Positions 7,735 through 15,557 of a stretch of 43,762 nt of DNA are shown here, in pieces (position 1 is the stretch's first letter; every line of letters begins with the position of its first letter). The stretch covers positions 1 to 43,762 of the forward strand of contig SMYQ01000069.1 of NCBI GenBank assembly GCA_007050885.1, in the 5' to 3' direction. The notes below the pieces were generated by a model that had not been told where the DNA came from, did not search any database, and saw only the letters and a list, made by a program, of their open reading frames with translations. The stretch comes from Candidatus Bathyarchaeota archaeon (lineage in GTDB: Archaea; Thermoproteota; Bathyarchaeia; 40CM-2-53-6; RBG-13-38-9). The position numbers were made by a program, and so were the translations under genes.

Positions 7735-8436
7735 GTGAATATTCGAAAATATCAAATGTTGTCTAGCGAGGAACTTATAGATATTCAAAATAATCTTTCA
7801 AGAAATTCAATATTCACTGATCTTTTTACAAAACCTATTAGAAAAATTGGTGGAGTCGATCTAGCTTTTATCAAAGATCATGCTGTAGCAGCTTATATTT
7901 GTGTGAATTATGAAAATTTAGAAATTATAGAGAAGAAAACACTTTTAACGAAATTAGATTTTCCCTATAGGCCGGGATTTCTCTGGTTCAGAGAAGGCCC
8001 ACCAATAGTTAGAGTAATTAAAAGTCTTGATGTATTGCCAGACGTTTTCATGATTAACGCTCACGGTTTAGCACATCCCAGAAGATTTGGTTGTGCTTCA
8101 CATGTTGGAGTAAACATAGAAAAACCAACTATTGGTATAGCTGGCTCCAGGCTTTTCGGAGAAGTTATTAAAATACCTAGAAAATTTGGCTATACTGAAC
8201 CGCTCAAATCCAATAATGAGACAATCGGTTATATTATTAAGCCAAAAATTGGGAAGCCAATATATGTTTCTCCCGGTCACATGATTAGTCTAGAATCTAC
8301 AGTAAAAATTACTATTAACTGTCTTCGCAATCACAGATTACCAGAACCACTTTATCTTTCCCATATACTAGCTGAATCAAGAAAAAGAAAAATTATTCAT
8401 TCCATGAGCTCGTCTTTTGAGACCCACTTTTCATGA
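7735..8436 (+). CDS. nfi: Endonuclease V family protein, one catalytic Asp replaced by Asn
   Basis: Endonuclease V cuts DNA or RNA next to deaminated adenine (inosine). The family is clear: GGVDLAF (D42), RPGFLWFREGPP (E87), HPRRFGCASHVGV, and KPTIGIAGSRL. The metal-binding triad in the Thermotoga enzyme is D43, E89 and D110. D42 and E87 match, but the third position is Asn 108 in MINAHGLAHPRR where the family has VDGHG. The spacing is exact, so this is a substitution, not misalignment; activity may be reduced or altered. The start is GTG 7735 with GGAAGG upstream; ATG 7756 is possible. The last 44 bases overlap the convergent translin-like gene. Confidence 0.88.
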   Translation: MNIRKYQMLSSEELIDIQNNLSRNSIFTDLFTKPIRKIGGVDLAFIKDHAVAAYICVNYENLEIIEKKTLLTKLDFPYRPGFLWFREGPPIVRVIKSLDVLPDVFMINAHGLAHPRRFGCASHVGVNIEKPTIGIAGSRLFGEVIKIPRKFGYTEPLKSNNETIGYIIKPKIGKPIYVSPGHMISLESTVKITINCLRNHRLPEPLYLSHILAESRKRKIIHSMSSSFETHFS

Positions 8437-9052
8437 GTCTATTTTCAAGACTCTTTAGAGCGTTTTCTAATGATAATCTTCTGAATTCATTAACAACGTC
8501 TCCTCGCGTTATCTCAATCAATTTCCTTGCAGTATCCATTTTATGTCTGAAACCCGATATTATACGTGTGTGATCTATAGAGTACAAGTCTTCATGTATA
8601 CCCTCCATAATCCTTAGCATATTTTCAGCATCTGCAAGTTCTCCTTTTTTAAGAAAATTCAGACATCTTCGACGAAGCTCTCCTAGGAAATCTAAAAGAC
8701 CAAGAAGGTATGGCTCGATCTTAACATCAACTTCTTTAAGTGACATTAATTTATTTTTGGTAATAATCCCGTAGAGTATTTTTGCCTCAGCATATTCTTG
8801 ATAGGAAACAGTTACATTTCCCAGGCAGTTCAAATCTTTCCTTTTTCTAAGAATTCCCTCTAGATCTCTGATCGCGCCCTCAGCATTACGTAAATGTGTT
8901 GCAGCTTTCTCTATATTCCCTCGATGCAATTCTACGATCGCGTTTCCCGAGGATCTAATCGAGATTCGTGAGAATTCAAAAATGCTGTCTCTTGCCGCAC
9001 TGAGATCCAAGAGGTTCTCTTGAATCATCTTGATATCAGTTTTCTTCAGCAA
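8393..9052 (-). CDS. Translin family protein
   Basis: An all-helical 219-residue protein related to eukaryotic translin/TRAX, which form octameric nucleic-acid-binding shells with RNase activity in the TRAX subunit. Supporting segments are SRISIRSSGNAIVELHRGN, ADAENMLRIMEGIHEDLYSI, and the C-terminal GFRHKMDTARKLIEITRGD, which is the best conserved part of the family. The start is TTG 9052 with GAGGT six bases upstream. It follows the Taw1 gene by 25 bases on the same strand and is probably the last gene of a proteasome-beta/Taw1/translin operon. Its 3' end overlaps the endonuclease V gene on the other strand. Confidence 0.85.
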   Translation of the reverse strand: MLKKTDIKMIQENLLDLSAARDSIFEFSRISIRSSGNAIVELHRGNIEKAATHLRNAEGAIRDLEGILRKRKDLNCLGNVTVSYQEYAEAKILYGIITKNKLMSLKEVDVKIEPYLLGLLDFLGELRRRCLNFLKKGELADAENMLRIMEGIHEDLYSIDHTRIISGFRHKMDTARKLIEITRGDVVNEFRRLSLENALKSLENRLMKSGSQKTSSWNE

Positions 9053-9077
9053 TTTAGAACCTCACTTAATAGTTAGT

Positions 9078-10091
9078 TTAACAAACCTTTATCGGCTTTT
9101 CCAATTTGCTTAAAAGAGCGACTCTACTTTGAACGGAATCATCAATAATTCTATATCCAGTGGACTCAGCCAATTTCAAGGAGAATTCTCGAACCTGTTT
9201 ATATGTCGGCATATTTTCAAATGTTAATCTCCTTCTAGAATAGCCAATATACATGTAGGCTTTCGGTTCTATATATGTTGGGTCAGCTTTTGAGATTAGC
9301 TTAGCGTAGCCTTGAGGATCTTCGAGGTTAAGCCCTTTTACGAGCGTGAGTCTAATAGCTGAGGGACAGTTAAAACTCTTCAATAAATTTAGAGTTTCTA
9401 ATAGTTTCTTCCAGTATTTTTTAGATTGAGGTTTGCATATCTCATGGTATCGTTCAGATCTTGATGCAGATAGTGAGATGTATAATTGAGTGGGTTCATC
9501 TGAAAGATTCTTTAATACATCTGGTCTTGTTCCATTTGTGACTAAGAAAGTTGTCATCCCTAAACTATGAAATTCTGAAATGAGTGCACCTAGGTCAGGA
9601 TATAGTGTGGGTTCCCCAGCTAGGCTTATGGCCACGTGTTTTGGTTTCAAAGCTTCTTGATAAACATCTGATTTGATCTTGCCAGAGAGAACTTGACTTT
9701 TATAGCCACTAAGGATTTTTTTCTGACTAGCTATTGCCAGATCTACTATTTTTGATGGTGTATCCCAAATTTCTGAAGTTGATTCATCCCATGATAGATT
9801 TGATTCCCCTGTCTGGATCCTCCAGCAGTGAAGACAACTTTGAGTGCACCAAATTGCGGAAGGAGTAAATTGAATGCATCTATGTGATTTGATACCATAG
9901 AACTTTGATTTGTAGCATGACCTCCCTTCAACGAGACTCATATGAAGCCAACGACATTTCTTAACAGCAGAGTGATTGCCAATAATTTGATATTTTTGCT
10001 TTTTTAGAACTCGAAGTAGATTAGAATTTATGTTAGAAGTTGAGCTAGAATTTTCTTTATAGAGTCTATGTTCTGAACTAGATGTCTGCAT
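9078..10091 (-). CDS. taw1: tRNA 4-demethylwyosine synthase (radical SAM)
   Basis: Condenses pyruvate carbons onto N1-methylguanosine 37 of tRNA-Phe to build the tricyclic wyosine base. It carries two iron-sulfur sites: the radical SAM motif CTQSCLHC (CxxxCxxC) and three upstream Cys, in KKCRW, GRSCYK and HRCIQF, that bind the auxiliary cluster. SLAGEPTLYP is the GGE-like motif and LVTNGTRPDVL follows as in the family. The length, 337 aa, is normal. The start ATG 10091 has AAAGGA upstream. It sits 53 bases after the proteasome beta gene and 25 before the translin-like gene on one strand, implying cotranscription. Confidence 0.94.
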   Translation of the reverse strand: MQTSSSEHRLYKENSSSTSNINSNLLRVLKKQKYQIIGNHSAVKKCRWLHMSLVEGRSCYKSKFYGIKSHRCIQFTPSAIWCTQSCLHCWRIQTGESNLSWDESTSEIWDTPSKIVDLAIASQKKILSGYKSQVLSGKIKSDVYQEALKPKHVAISLAGEPTLYPDLGALISEFHSLGMTTFLVTNGTRPDVLKNLSDEPTQLYISLSASRSERYHEICKPQSKKYWKKLLETLNLLKSFNCPSAIRLTLVKGLNLEDPQGYAKLISKADPTYIEPKAYMYIGYSRRRLTFENMPTYKQVREFSLKLAESTGYRIIDDSVQSRVALLSKLEKPIKVC

Positions 10092-10144
10092 TTCTTTGGA
10101 TCCTTTCTAGATAATAATACATCAATGGGAAATTTCAATAAATT

Positions 10145-10753
10145 CTATTTGAGAGTGATAATCTCTGTTTTGGTTCCTTCTTTCGAGATTATTAGAAGAT
10201 CAACGTCGCCTCCACTTGCAGCATCTCGTGCTAGCGCTGCCTTAATCGATCTTCTGATCAGATCTTTTGCCTCTTCTAGACTCATGTTATCTTTGTACTC
10301 GTCTTCCAAAACTCCCATGGATATCTCTGTCCCACTTCCAACTGAGGCATATTTATCAGGCAATACAGATCCGAGCAAATCCAGAACGTATATGCTCGGT
10401 CCATCCTGATCTATTCCTCCTATGATAGTCTGTGTAAAATATGGCATCATGCGTCTCTGAAACAGGAGGCTCCCCATCATTTTGGCAGTGGCTTTAACAG
10501 AGATAGGACGATCATTCTCGTAAGTGTATATACTGGCATATGCCGAAGCTTCTTTGGCTAATATTTGCATATCCGAAACTAAACCTGCACAGGCAGCACC
10601 TATTGTGTCAGTGATCTTGAAGACCTTTCTGGCCGATTTGCTCATAACAAAATGACCATATGCCACCCTTCTTTCGGAAGCTAAAAGTACACCATCCCGA
10701 TAAACTATTCCAACAGTTGTAGCACCTGGAATGTAAGGCATCATTTGAGACAT
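10145..10753 (-). CDS. psmB: Proteasome beta subunit (first copy)
   Basis: Catalytic subunit of the 20S proteasome. After an eleven-residue propeptide ending in PGA, the mature N-terminus is TTVGIV, giving the nucleophile Thr1; the active-site acid is Glu in LLASERR (as in Thermoplasma) and Lys33 is in SARKVFKI. SGSGTEISMGVLE and RDAASGGDVDLL are conserved, so it should be self-processing and active. The start ATG 10753 is chosen because GGTGA lies five bases upstream; an in-frame start at 10777 would lengthen the propeptide. It leads a likely operon with taw1 and the translin-like gene. A second beta subunit is at 19018. Confidence 0.95.
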   Translation of the reverse strand: MSQMMPYIPGATTVGIVYRDGVLLASERRVAYGHFVMSKSARKVFKITDTIGAACAGLVSDMQILAKEASAYASIYTYENDRPISVKATAKMMGSLLFQRRMMPYFTQTIIGGIDQDGPSIYVLDLLGSVLPDKYASVGSGTEISMGVLEDEYKDNMSLEEAKDLIRRSIKAALARDAASGGDVDLLIISKEGTKTEIITLK

Positions 10754-10839
10754 AGACTTCACCAACCCAGAATGCATTCCATCTTATTAAGTCGCTCATT
10801 TAAGTTTGATGTCGAATGTATCAGAATGGAGCAAACGCT

Positions 10840-11109
10840 ATGATTCCATTAAAGAACATTTTTAACAAGATATTTTGGGATAAAAGAGCAAATATCGAAG
10901 ATTTTGAGATAACTTACATACACCGTGGAGCCCCAAAGGATCAAAAGACAATAACAGCTTCACTTATCACACAAGTAGGTAAGTCATGGTTTATATACAA
11001 AGATCAAAATAATGAAAATCAAATCCCTATGCATAGAATAATTACAATCAAGAACATTAAGACAGGTCATTTTCTTTGGGAAAAAAAGAACATCTCCAAA
11101 GATATTTAG
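10840..11109 (+). CDS. DUF504 / MJ1316-type RNA cyclic-group end recognition domain protein
   Basis: A single small domain of 89 residues: MIPLKNIFNKIFWDK, then EITYIHRGAP, then IPMHRIITIKN and GHFLWEKK. This is the UPF0248/DUF504 family, whose eukaryotic relatives are fused to RNA-processing enzymes and which is predicted to recognise cyclic phosphate or related RNA ends. Here it faces the RNA 3'-phosphate cyclase gene and overlaps its stop by four bases, which supports a shared RNA-end role. The start is ATG 10840 with GGAG eight bases upstream; the eight extra residues from an upstream in-frame start lack family similarity. Confidence 0.87.
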   Translation: MIPLKNIFNKIFWDKRANIEDFEITYIHRGAPKDQKTITASLITQVGKSWFIYKDQNNENQIPMHRIITIKNIKTGHFLWEKKNISKDI

Positions 11110-12179
11110 AAAATGTTCTTGTTGCAGACACCGATACCGTTACAGATTATATGAGATGGCTCCCCAATTCGACCATAAATTTCAAAAGTGGTTCCAAGAA
11201 GCTGCTTGCATAATTCAATACAAGTTAAGGTGTGAAGAGTAAGTTCTGTAACCTTTATTTCTGATTTGTTATCAGCCAAGGCAGCATAGATAATCAACTG
11301 ATCACTTAAAAATCGATCAATAGGAGCGGATTGCTCAAGGCTGTGTAACATCTGAGATGCTGCTTCCTCTCCTACCTTTTCAGCTGGTTTCCCTAATTTT
11401 CCCAATGCATCACTTCCCAATATTCCTCCTGAAGAGAGCGATGAGAAGAGAATAATTCCACATCCTGGATCAATTGAACATTTGTTATCACATTCTTTTA
11501 GAGATTCTGTGATTATCATTGCATCATAACCTTCCTGTGCAAGAAGTTTCTGAGCTGATTTGGCCATCCGTTCAGAAATATGAGAAGGTAGGCGACAACT
11601 ATATGCGAGTCCCCATAATTTGACTGGATTTCCCATTTCTGTCAAGATTATGGGTTTTAGTTTCTCTATTGGATTGCAGGACGCAATTATTCGACCCATT
11701 CCTCGTGGATAAAAACCTCTCTTTAAAAGATCAACGGATCCTTGATATCCCATTTTGTTTATTATCGGCATAACTACATTTTGTACATAGTCTATTGCTG
11801 GTGCCTTGGAATTATTTGTACCACCACTCAGCTCAAGAGAAACGGGTTCAGGAGAGAATGCCATAACGGGCATTAGAGCTTGAAGAATGAGACTAGTTGA
11901 ACCTGCAGTTTGAATATCAATTTTAAGATTTCCACCAACTGATATTTTAGGTGTGAATTTTATTTGATTAGATCCTATAGTCAGCCCTTCAATTTCTGCT
12001 GAGGTTAGCCTGCCTATAGCCTTGACCGCATTTAGATGTTGAGCTCGTAATCCTGGAGGTTTTCTATTTGCCCTTATGTTTGTTATTGTTAAAGGATTCT
12101 TCATAATCGCCGATATTGCGGTTGAGATCCGAAGTAGTTGCCCACCGCCTTCAAGCATGTCTCCTTTGATCTCAACCAT
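11106..12179 (-). CDS. rtcA: RNA 3'-terminal phosphate cyclase
   Basis: Converts RNA 3'-phosphate ends to 2',3'-cyclic phosphates through AMP intermediates. The N-terminus EGGGQLLRIS, the NIRANRKPPGLRAQHLNAV block, and GSTSLILQALMPV are family signatures. Toward the C-terminus, the segment ending DRFLSDQLIIYAAL carries the region around the nucleotidyl-accepting His in known enzymes; in this copy that position reads Ser-Asp, and I could not identify a clear substitute His, so the adenylation residue needs alignment. The length is 357 aa, close to the usual 340. Convergent with, and four bases over, the DUF504 gene. Confidence 0.93.
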   Translation of the reverse strand: MVEIKGDMLEGGGQLLRISTAISAIMKNPLTITNIRANRKPPGLRAQHLNAVKAIGRLTSAEIEGLTIGSNQIKFTPKISVGGNLKIDIQTAGSTSLILQALMPVMAFSPEPVSLELSGGTNNSKAPAIDYVQNVVMPIINKMGYQGSVDLLKRGFYPRGMGRIIASCNPIEKLKPIILTEMGNPVKLWGLAYSCRLPSHISERMAKSAQKLLAQEGYDAMIITESLKECDNKCSIDPGCGIILFSSLSSGGILGSDALGKLGKPAEKVGEEAASQMLHSLEQSAPIDRFLSDQLIIYAALADNKSEIKVTELTLHTLTCIELCKQLLGTTFEIYGRIGEPSHIICNGIGVCNKNIF

Positions 12180-12250
12180 GAATAACTCGCCACCAAATTT
12201 CTGGATGGGTCCACTGATAAAGTCTTTCTAGCACTGAAATATCATAATAC

Positions 12251-12847
12251 TTGATTTCCTTGATAACGATATCAGTAAAAAAATTTGAGAAAATATGGTT
12301 TGGTGTTGCAATCCAAGTTGGAGGCGAGATTATTAAGATAAGCTTTTCAAAAAGTAGAAAAGATGTCTTTAACGAAATAATAAAAAGCGTTCCTCAAAAT
12401 TTCCGAATAAGAAACAATGATTCTGAAGCGCAGACTGCATTAGTGTCAATAGATAAACTATTTCATGGAGAAAAAAACAATAATCAACTTAAGATAGATT
12501 TCAAACAAGCAACAAAATTTCAAAGAAAAGTATATTCTCTTTTAAGAGAAATCCCAAAAGGTAAAATCTCTACATACTCCATAATTGCAAAGGCAGTCGG
12601 ACATCGGGGAGCTTGTAGAGCGGTTGGAAATGTTATGGCTTCAAATCCTTTCCCTCTTTTGATTCCTTGCCATAGAATTATCAATTCGAATTTGAGAATT
12701 GGTAATTACTCTATTCCGGGTTTAAATGAGATAGAATCAAGTAGACTCAAACTTCAAGTCCTTCAAAATGAGGGAGTAAATATTAAAGAAAATAAAGTTG
12801 TTAATGAGCATGTCTATTTTCCAAAAAATAAACGAAAGAATAAGTGA
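12251..12847 (+). CDS. ogt: Methylated-DNA--protein-cysteine methyltransferase
   Basis: Suicide repair enzyme that moves the alkyl group of O6-alkylguanine onto its own Cys. The C-terminal domain is complete: FQRKVYSLLREIPKGKISTY, then GACRAVGNVMASNPFPLLIPCHRII with the PCHR active site, then GLNEIESSRLKLQ. The N-terminal domain, about 85 residues, is poorly conserved as usual. The length is 198 aa. The start is uncertain: TTG at 12251 or TTG at 12260, with no ATG in frame nearby and no clear ribosome binding site. Divergent from rtcA with a 71-base gap; nadM follows on the same strand. Confidence 0.9.
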   Translation: MISLITISVKKFEKIWFGVAIQVGGEIIKISFSKSRKDVFNEIIKSVPQNFRIRNNDSEAQTALVSIDKLFHGEKNNNQLKIDFKQATKFQRKVYSLLREIPKGKISTYSIIAKAVGHRGACRAVGNVMASNPFPLLIPCHRIINSNLRIGNYSIPGLNEIESSRLKLQVLQNEGVNIKENKVVNEHVYFPKNKRKNK

Positions 12848-12902
12848 CTCAACAGTTCATATATCACTCGGATAACGATATTACCATATAGAAGGAATAG
12901 CT

Positions 12903-13433
12903 TTGACCGCCGTTGGACTTTATATTGGACGTTTTCAACCATTTCATCTAGGACACCTTGAAGTTGTCAAATTGATTCTTAGAAAAGTTGACGAGCTTAT
13001 AATAGTTGTAGGAAGCGCCCAATATAGTCACACAAAGAGTAATCCATTTACAGTTGGAGAACGTATAAGGATGATACGTGAATCCCTAAAAGAAGATAAG
13101 ATCAATCTTGATAGAGTCCAGATAACTCCAATTACAGATGTAAACGTTCACGGGATTTGGGTGCACCACATCTCATTATATGTTGGAAAAATTGATACAG
13201 TATTCTCCAATGATCCTCTGACCTCCCAGCTTTTCAATGAGGCGGGCTTCAAAGTAGATTCAATACCATTTTTTAAACGTGAAATCTACTCAGCAACTGA
13301 GATAAGGAATAGAATACTAACCGATCATAATTGGAGAGAACTTGTGCCTAAAAGTGTTAGCAATATTATCGATTCCATTAAAGGAGTTGAAAGAATGATG
13401 ATACTGCTTCATACAGACAATCCAACAATTTGA
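12903..13433 (+). CDS. nadM: Nicotinamide-nucleotide adenylyltransferase
   Basis: Makes NAD+ from NMN and ATP. The archaeal NadM pattern is clear: GLYIGRFQPFHLGHLEVV (with the HLGH motif) at residues 5-22, IIVVGSAQYSHTKSNPFTVGER, and the C-terminal YSATEIRNRI, which is the ISSTxIR nucleotide-binding motif. The length is 176 aa, as expected. The start is TTG 12903 with AAGGA just upstream at 12892-12896. It is downstream of the alkyltransferase gene and overlaps the convergent SAM hydrolase gene by 25 bases. Confidence 0.94.
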   Translation: MTAVGLYIGRFQPFHLGHLEVVKLILRKVDELIIVVGSAQYSHTKSNPFTVGERIRMIRESLKEDKINLDRVQITPITDVNVHGIWVHHISLYVGKIDTVFSNDPLTSQLFNEAGFKVDSIPFFKREIYSATEIRNRILTDHNWRELVPKSVSNIIDSIKGVERMMILLHTDNPTI

Positions 13434-14236
13434 ACCAGCAACTTATCCCCAGTTTTTAAATCAATATACTCTGCAGCATTTCCTTGATTAATTGATAATT
13501 CCAAAAAACCATGTCCACCTATCGTCGCCAATAGTTGACCGGAAGCCACATCCGAGTATGTTTTACAAAAATCTATTTCTTGGGTAATTGCTTTGATTTT
13601 TATTTTCATTTTACAGCCAAAGTCTATCTTGTATCTTTGAAGGTGACTTTGATTAATATTGGTAACAATATTACCAAAATAATCTATATACAAAGCTATT
13701 GCATCAATATGGTTTGATCGGATTTTCGGTTTAATAATAATAGGCTTAACATAATCTGAAATTTGTGATGCAATATCTGATGGAGTATTACCACTAGCTA
13801 TATCCCCAACCGCAACAGCAAAAATATCTCTTCCATGAAAAGTGGAGGATAGTTTATTTGCAGGATAACGAGATTCATCAAGCTCGTATGCATTGACTAT
13901 TCCCTCTTTCTCAGCTGCTAAAACTAATAATCCGTTATCTGGTCCGACGAATTTGCTCCTCTCTGTTTCTAGTAAAAGCGGCCTCCTTGAACTTCCAACT
14001 CCTGGATCGACCACTGCAAGGTATATGGTCCCCGATGGAAAATATGGAGTTACCGAAGCCAGTACAAACATACCTTGGTCGACATTATGCTTTTCAATTT
14101 CATGACTAATATCGACAATTGTTGTAGAAGGAGATCTTGATAATATGACAGCCTTCATTTGGGCAACATAAGAATCACGAAGCCCGAAATCTGACAATAT
14201 TCCTACTAACCCGATAGGAACTTCCCCCATAAGCAC
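13409..14236 (-). CDS. SAM hydrolase (DUF62, SAM hydroxide adenosyltransferase)
   Basis: The DUF62 family uses water to split S-adenosylmethionine into adenosine and methionine; related fluorinases and chlorinases use halides. Visible family motifs are LSDFGLRDSYVAQMKAV, YLAVVDPGVGSSRR, FVGPDNGLL and FHGRDIFAVAVGDIASG. The last segment holds the Arg-Asp of the water-activating site. The length is 275 aa, normal for the archaeal hydrolase. The annotated start is GTG 14236; an ATG at 14230 is equally possible, and a TATA-like stretch on this strand is about 26 bases upstream, suggesting leaderless translation. Divergent from the phosphoesterase gene. Confidence 0.9.
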   Translation of the reverse strand: MLMGEVPIGLVGILSDFGLRDSYVAQMKAVILSRSPSTTIVDISHEIEKHNVDQGMFVLASVTPYFPSGTIYLAVVDPGVGSSRRPLLLETERSKFVGPDNGLLVLAAEKEGIVNAYELDESRYPANKLSSTFHGRDIFAVAVGDIASGNTPSDIASQISDYVKPIIIKPKIRSNHIDAIALYIDYFGNIVTNINQSHLQRYKIDFGCKMKIKIKAITQEIDFCKTYSDVASGQLLATIGGHGFLELSINQGNAAEYIDLKTGDKLLVQIVGLSV

Positions 14237-14290
14237 ATTTTATATCATCTCATTTATGAGAAGCATACAAGTAACCATTTCTAAACCGTG

Positions 14291-14947
14291 ATGTCTTTGA
14301 AGGTTTTAGGATTAACGGACTTACATAGAAGCCTAAACGCGGCTAAGGGAGCTGCTAACAAAATTGCGGAAGAACAGCCAGATGCAATTTTAATTGCCGG
14401 CGATATCTCCCACGGCAGTCTTAATGAAGCTGTCAATCTTTTACAGGTATTGAGTAGCTCTCAAAAGGATGTGTTTTTCGTCCCAGGAAATATGGATTCC
14501 CCAGAACTAATGAACTGGAATGAAAAAAATATTAAAAATCTTCATGGAAAATGTGAGAGCCTTGACAATTATTCTCTAATCGGTGTGGGTGGTTCTGTTT
14601 ATACTCCATTCAATACTCATTTGGAATTTGCGGAAAATGAGATTGAAGAGACACTTAGTCAAGCTTTTTTCAAATGTGCAGAGAAAAAAAATATAATCTT
14701 GATCTCGCATTGCCCGCCAAAAGACACAAAACTCGATAGAACAGCTACTGGAATCCATGCCGGAAGTACATCTGTGCTGCAGTTTATTGAGTCAAAAAAA
14801 CCATTGTTAGTAGTAACTGGACACATTCATGAAGCAATAGGAATTGACAAAATAGGTGAAACAATTATCGTTAATCCAGGTCCAGCGCACATGGGCAGAT
14901 ATGTCATAATTGAATTTGGCAAAAAGATTCATGTAAAATTGAAATGA
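14291..14947 (+). CDS. Calcineurin-like metallophosphoesterase
   Basis: A binuclear-metal phosphoesterase of the YfcE/MJ0936-like group, 218 residues. All motif blocks are present: TDLH near the N-terminus (DxH), IAGDISHG (GD), PGNMDS (GNxD), ISHCPP (second His) and TGHIHE (GHxH). Such enzymes hydrolyse phosphodiesters or small phosphomonoesters; the substrate is not predictable. The start is ATG 14291, three bases after a GTG alternative. It is monocistronic by layout: divergent from the SAM hydrolase gene and converging on the unknown gene at 14965. Confidence 0.88.
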   Translation: MSLKVLGLTDLHRSLNAAKGAANKIAEEQPDAILIAGDISHGSLNEAVNLLQVLSSSQKDVFFVPGNMDSPELMNWNEKNIKNLHGKCESLDNYSLIGVGGSVYTPFNTHLEFAENEIEETLSQAFFKCAEKKNIILISHCPPKDTKLDRTATGIHAGSTSVLQFIESKKPLLVVTGHIHEAIGIDKIGETIIVNPGPAHMGRYVIIEFGKKIHVKLK

Positions 14948-14964
14948 ATCAATCTAGCGCGCTG

Positions 14965-15360
14965 TTACTCTGAAATCAAAGATGGATGGACCCAATATGC
15001 CTCTAAAATTTTAGCTAAATTATTAGGCTTGAATGTTTTCCAGTTTACTTTCTCTGCAATGGTCCGGTTCATTTTCATTTTAATAACCATACCAATAGCA
15101 TTCTCGTTCGGATTTCTTTGTGGGATAACAGCCACTATTTCGACCTCATCAACATCTTTTTGTTTTTTAAAGACTACTTCGAGCATCTCAGCTGCTTTTT
15201 TATGAATTTCATGTCTTGTCTTTCGCCGATTAACCTTCATAACCGCATCGAACTCAATTCTTAAGCTGTATCTTCCAGTCTCATGACCGTCTCTATCGTA
15301 AAGTGGATCTAAGGGATGAATTCTAACCATATCACTATTTTCAGTCGTAATACACACCAT
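14965..15360 (-). CDS. Hypothetical protein, 131 aa
   Basis: I do not recognise the family. The sequence is soluble and balanced in charge. After an N-terminal region rich in Asp/Arg (HPLDPLYDRDG), it alternates beta-like stretches (YSLRIEFDAVMKVN and VDEVEIVAVIPQRN) with a helix (ETRHEIHKKAAEMLEVV-like) and ends in a C-terminal helix LAKILEAYW. The composition resembles small archaeal RNA-binding or ribosome-associated proteins, but I could match it to none. The ATG at 15360 has a TATA-like stretch about 29 bases upstream (minus strand, near 15385-15394), which suits a leaderless message; ATG at 15330 (residue 11) is an alternative. Confidence 0.65.
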   Translation of the reverse strand: MVCITTENSDMVRIHPLDPLYDRDGHETGRYSLRIEFDAVMKVNRRKTRHEIHKKAAEMLEVVFKKQKDVDEVEIVAVIPQRNPNENAIGMVIKMKMNRTIAEKVNWKTFKPNNLAKILEAYWVHPSLISE

Positions 15361-15518
15361 CCATCTGAGTCTTGTTTCGAATAGTTTAATTTAATTCTGA
15401 TTTCTTTTGAGAAAACTATGTTCTTTCTGGTAATATCAATTACATATTATATCTATCAGTATACTTCACGAAAGTTGTAAGAAGCTACAATTAATTATTA
15501 ACTATTGCATTTGTGATA

Positions 15519-15526
15519 ATATATAC
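15519..15526 (+). promoter_or_regulatory. TATA-like box upstream of the Hef-like helicase
   Basis: AATATATA lies with its centre about 26-30 bases before position 15552. Transcription would begin just before the first candidate start codon, giving a message with little or no leader. Assigned by spacing only. Confidence 0.45.
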
Positions 15527-15557
15527 TGAAAGACTCAAATTAGAGTAGCATTTGGTC

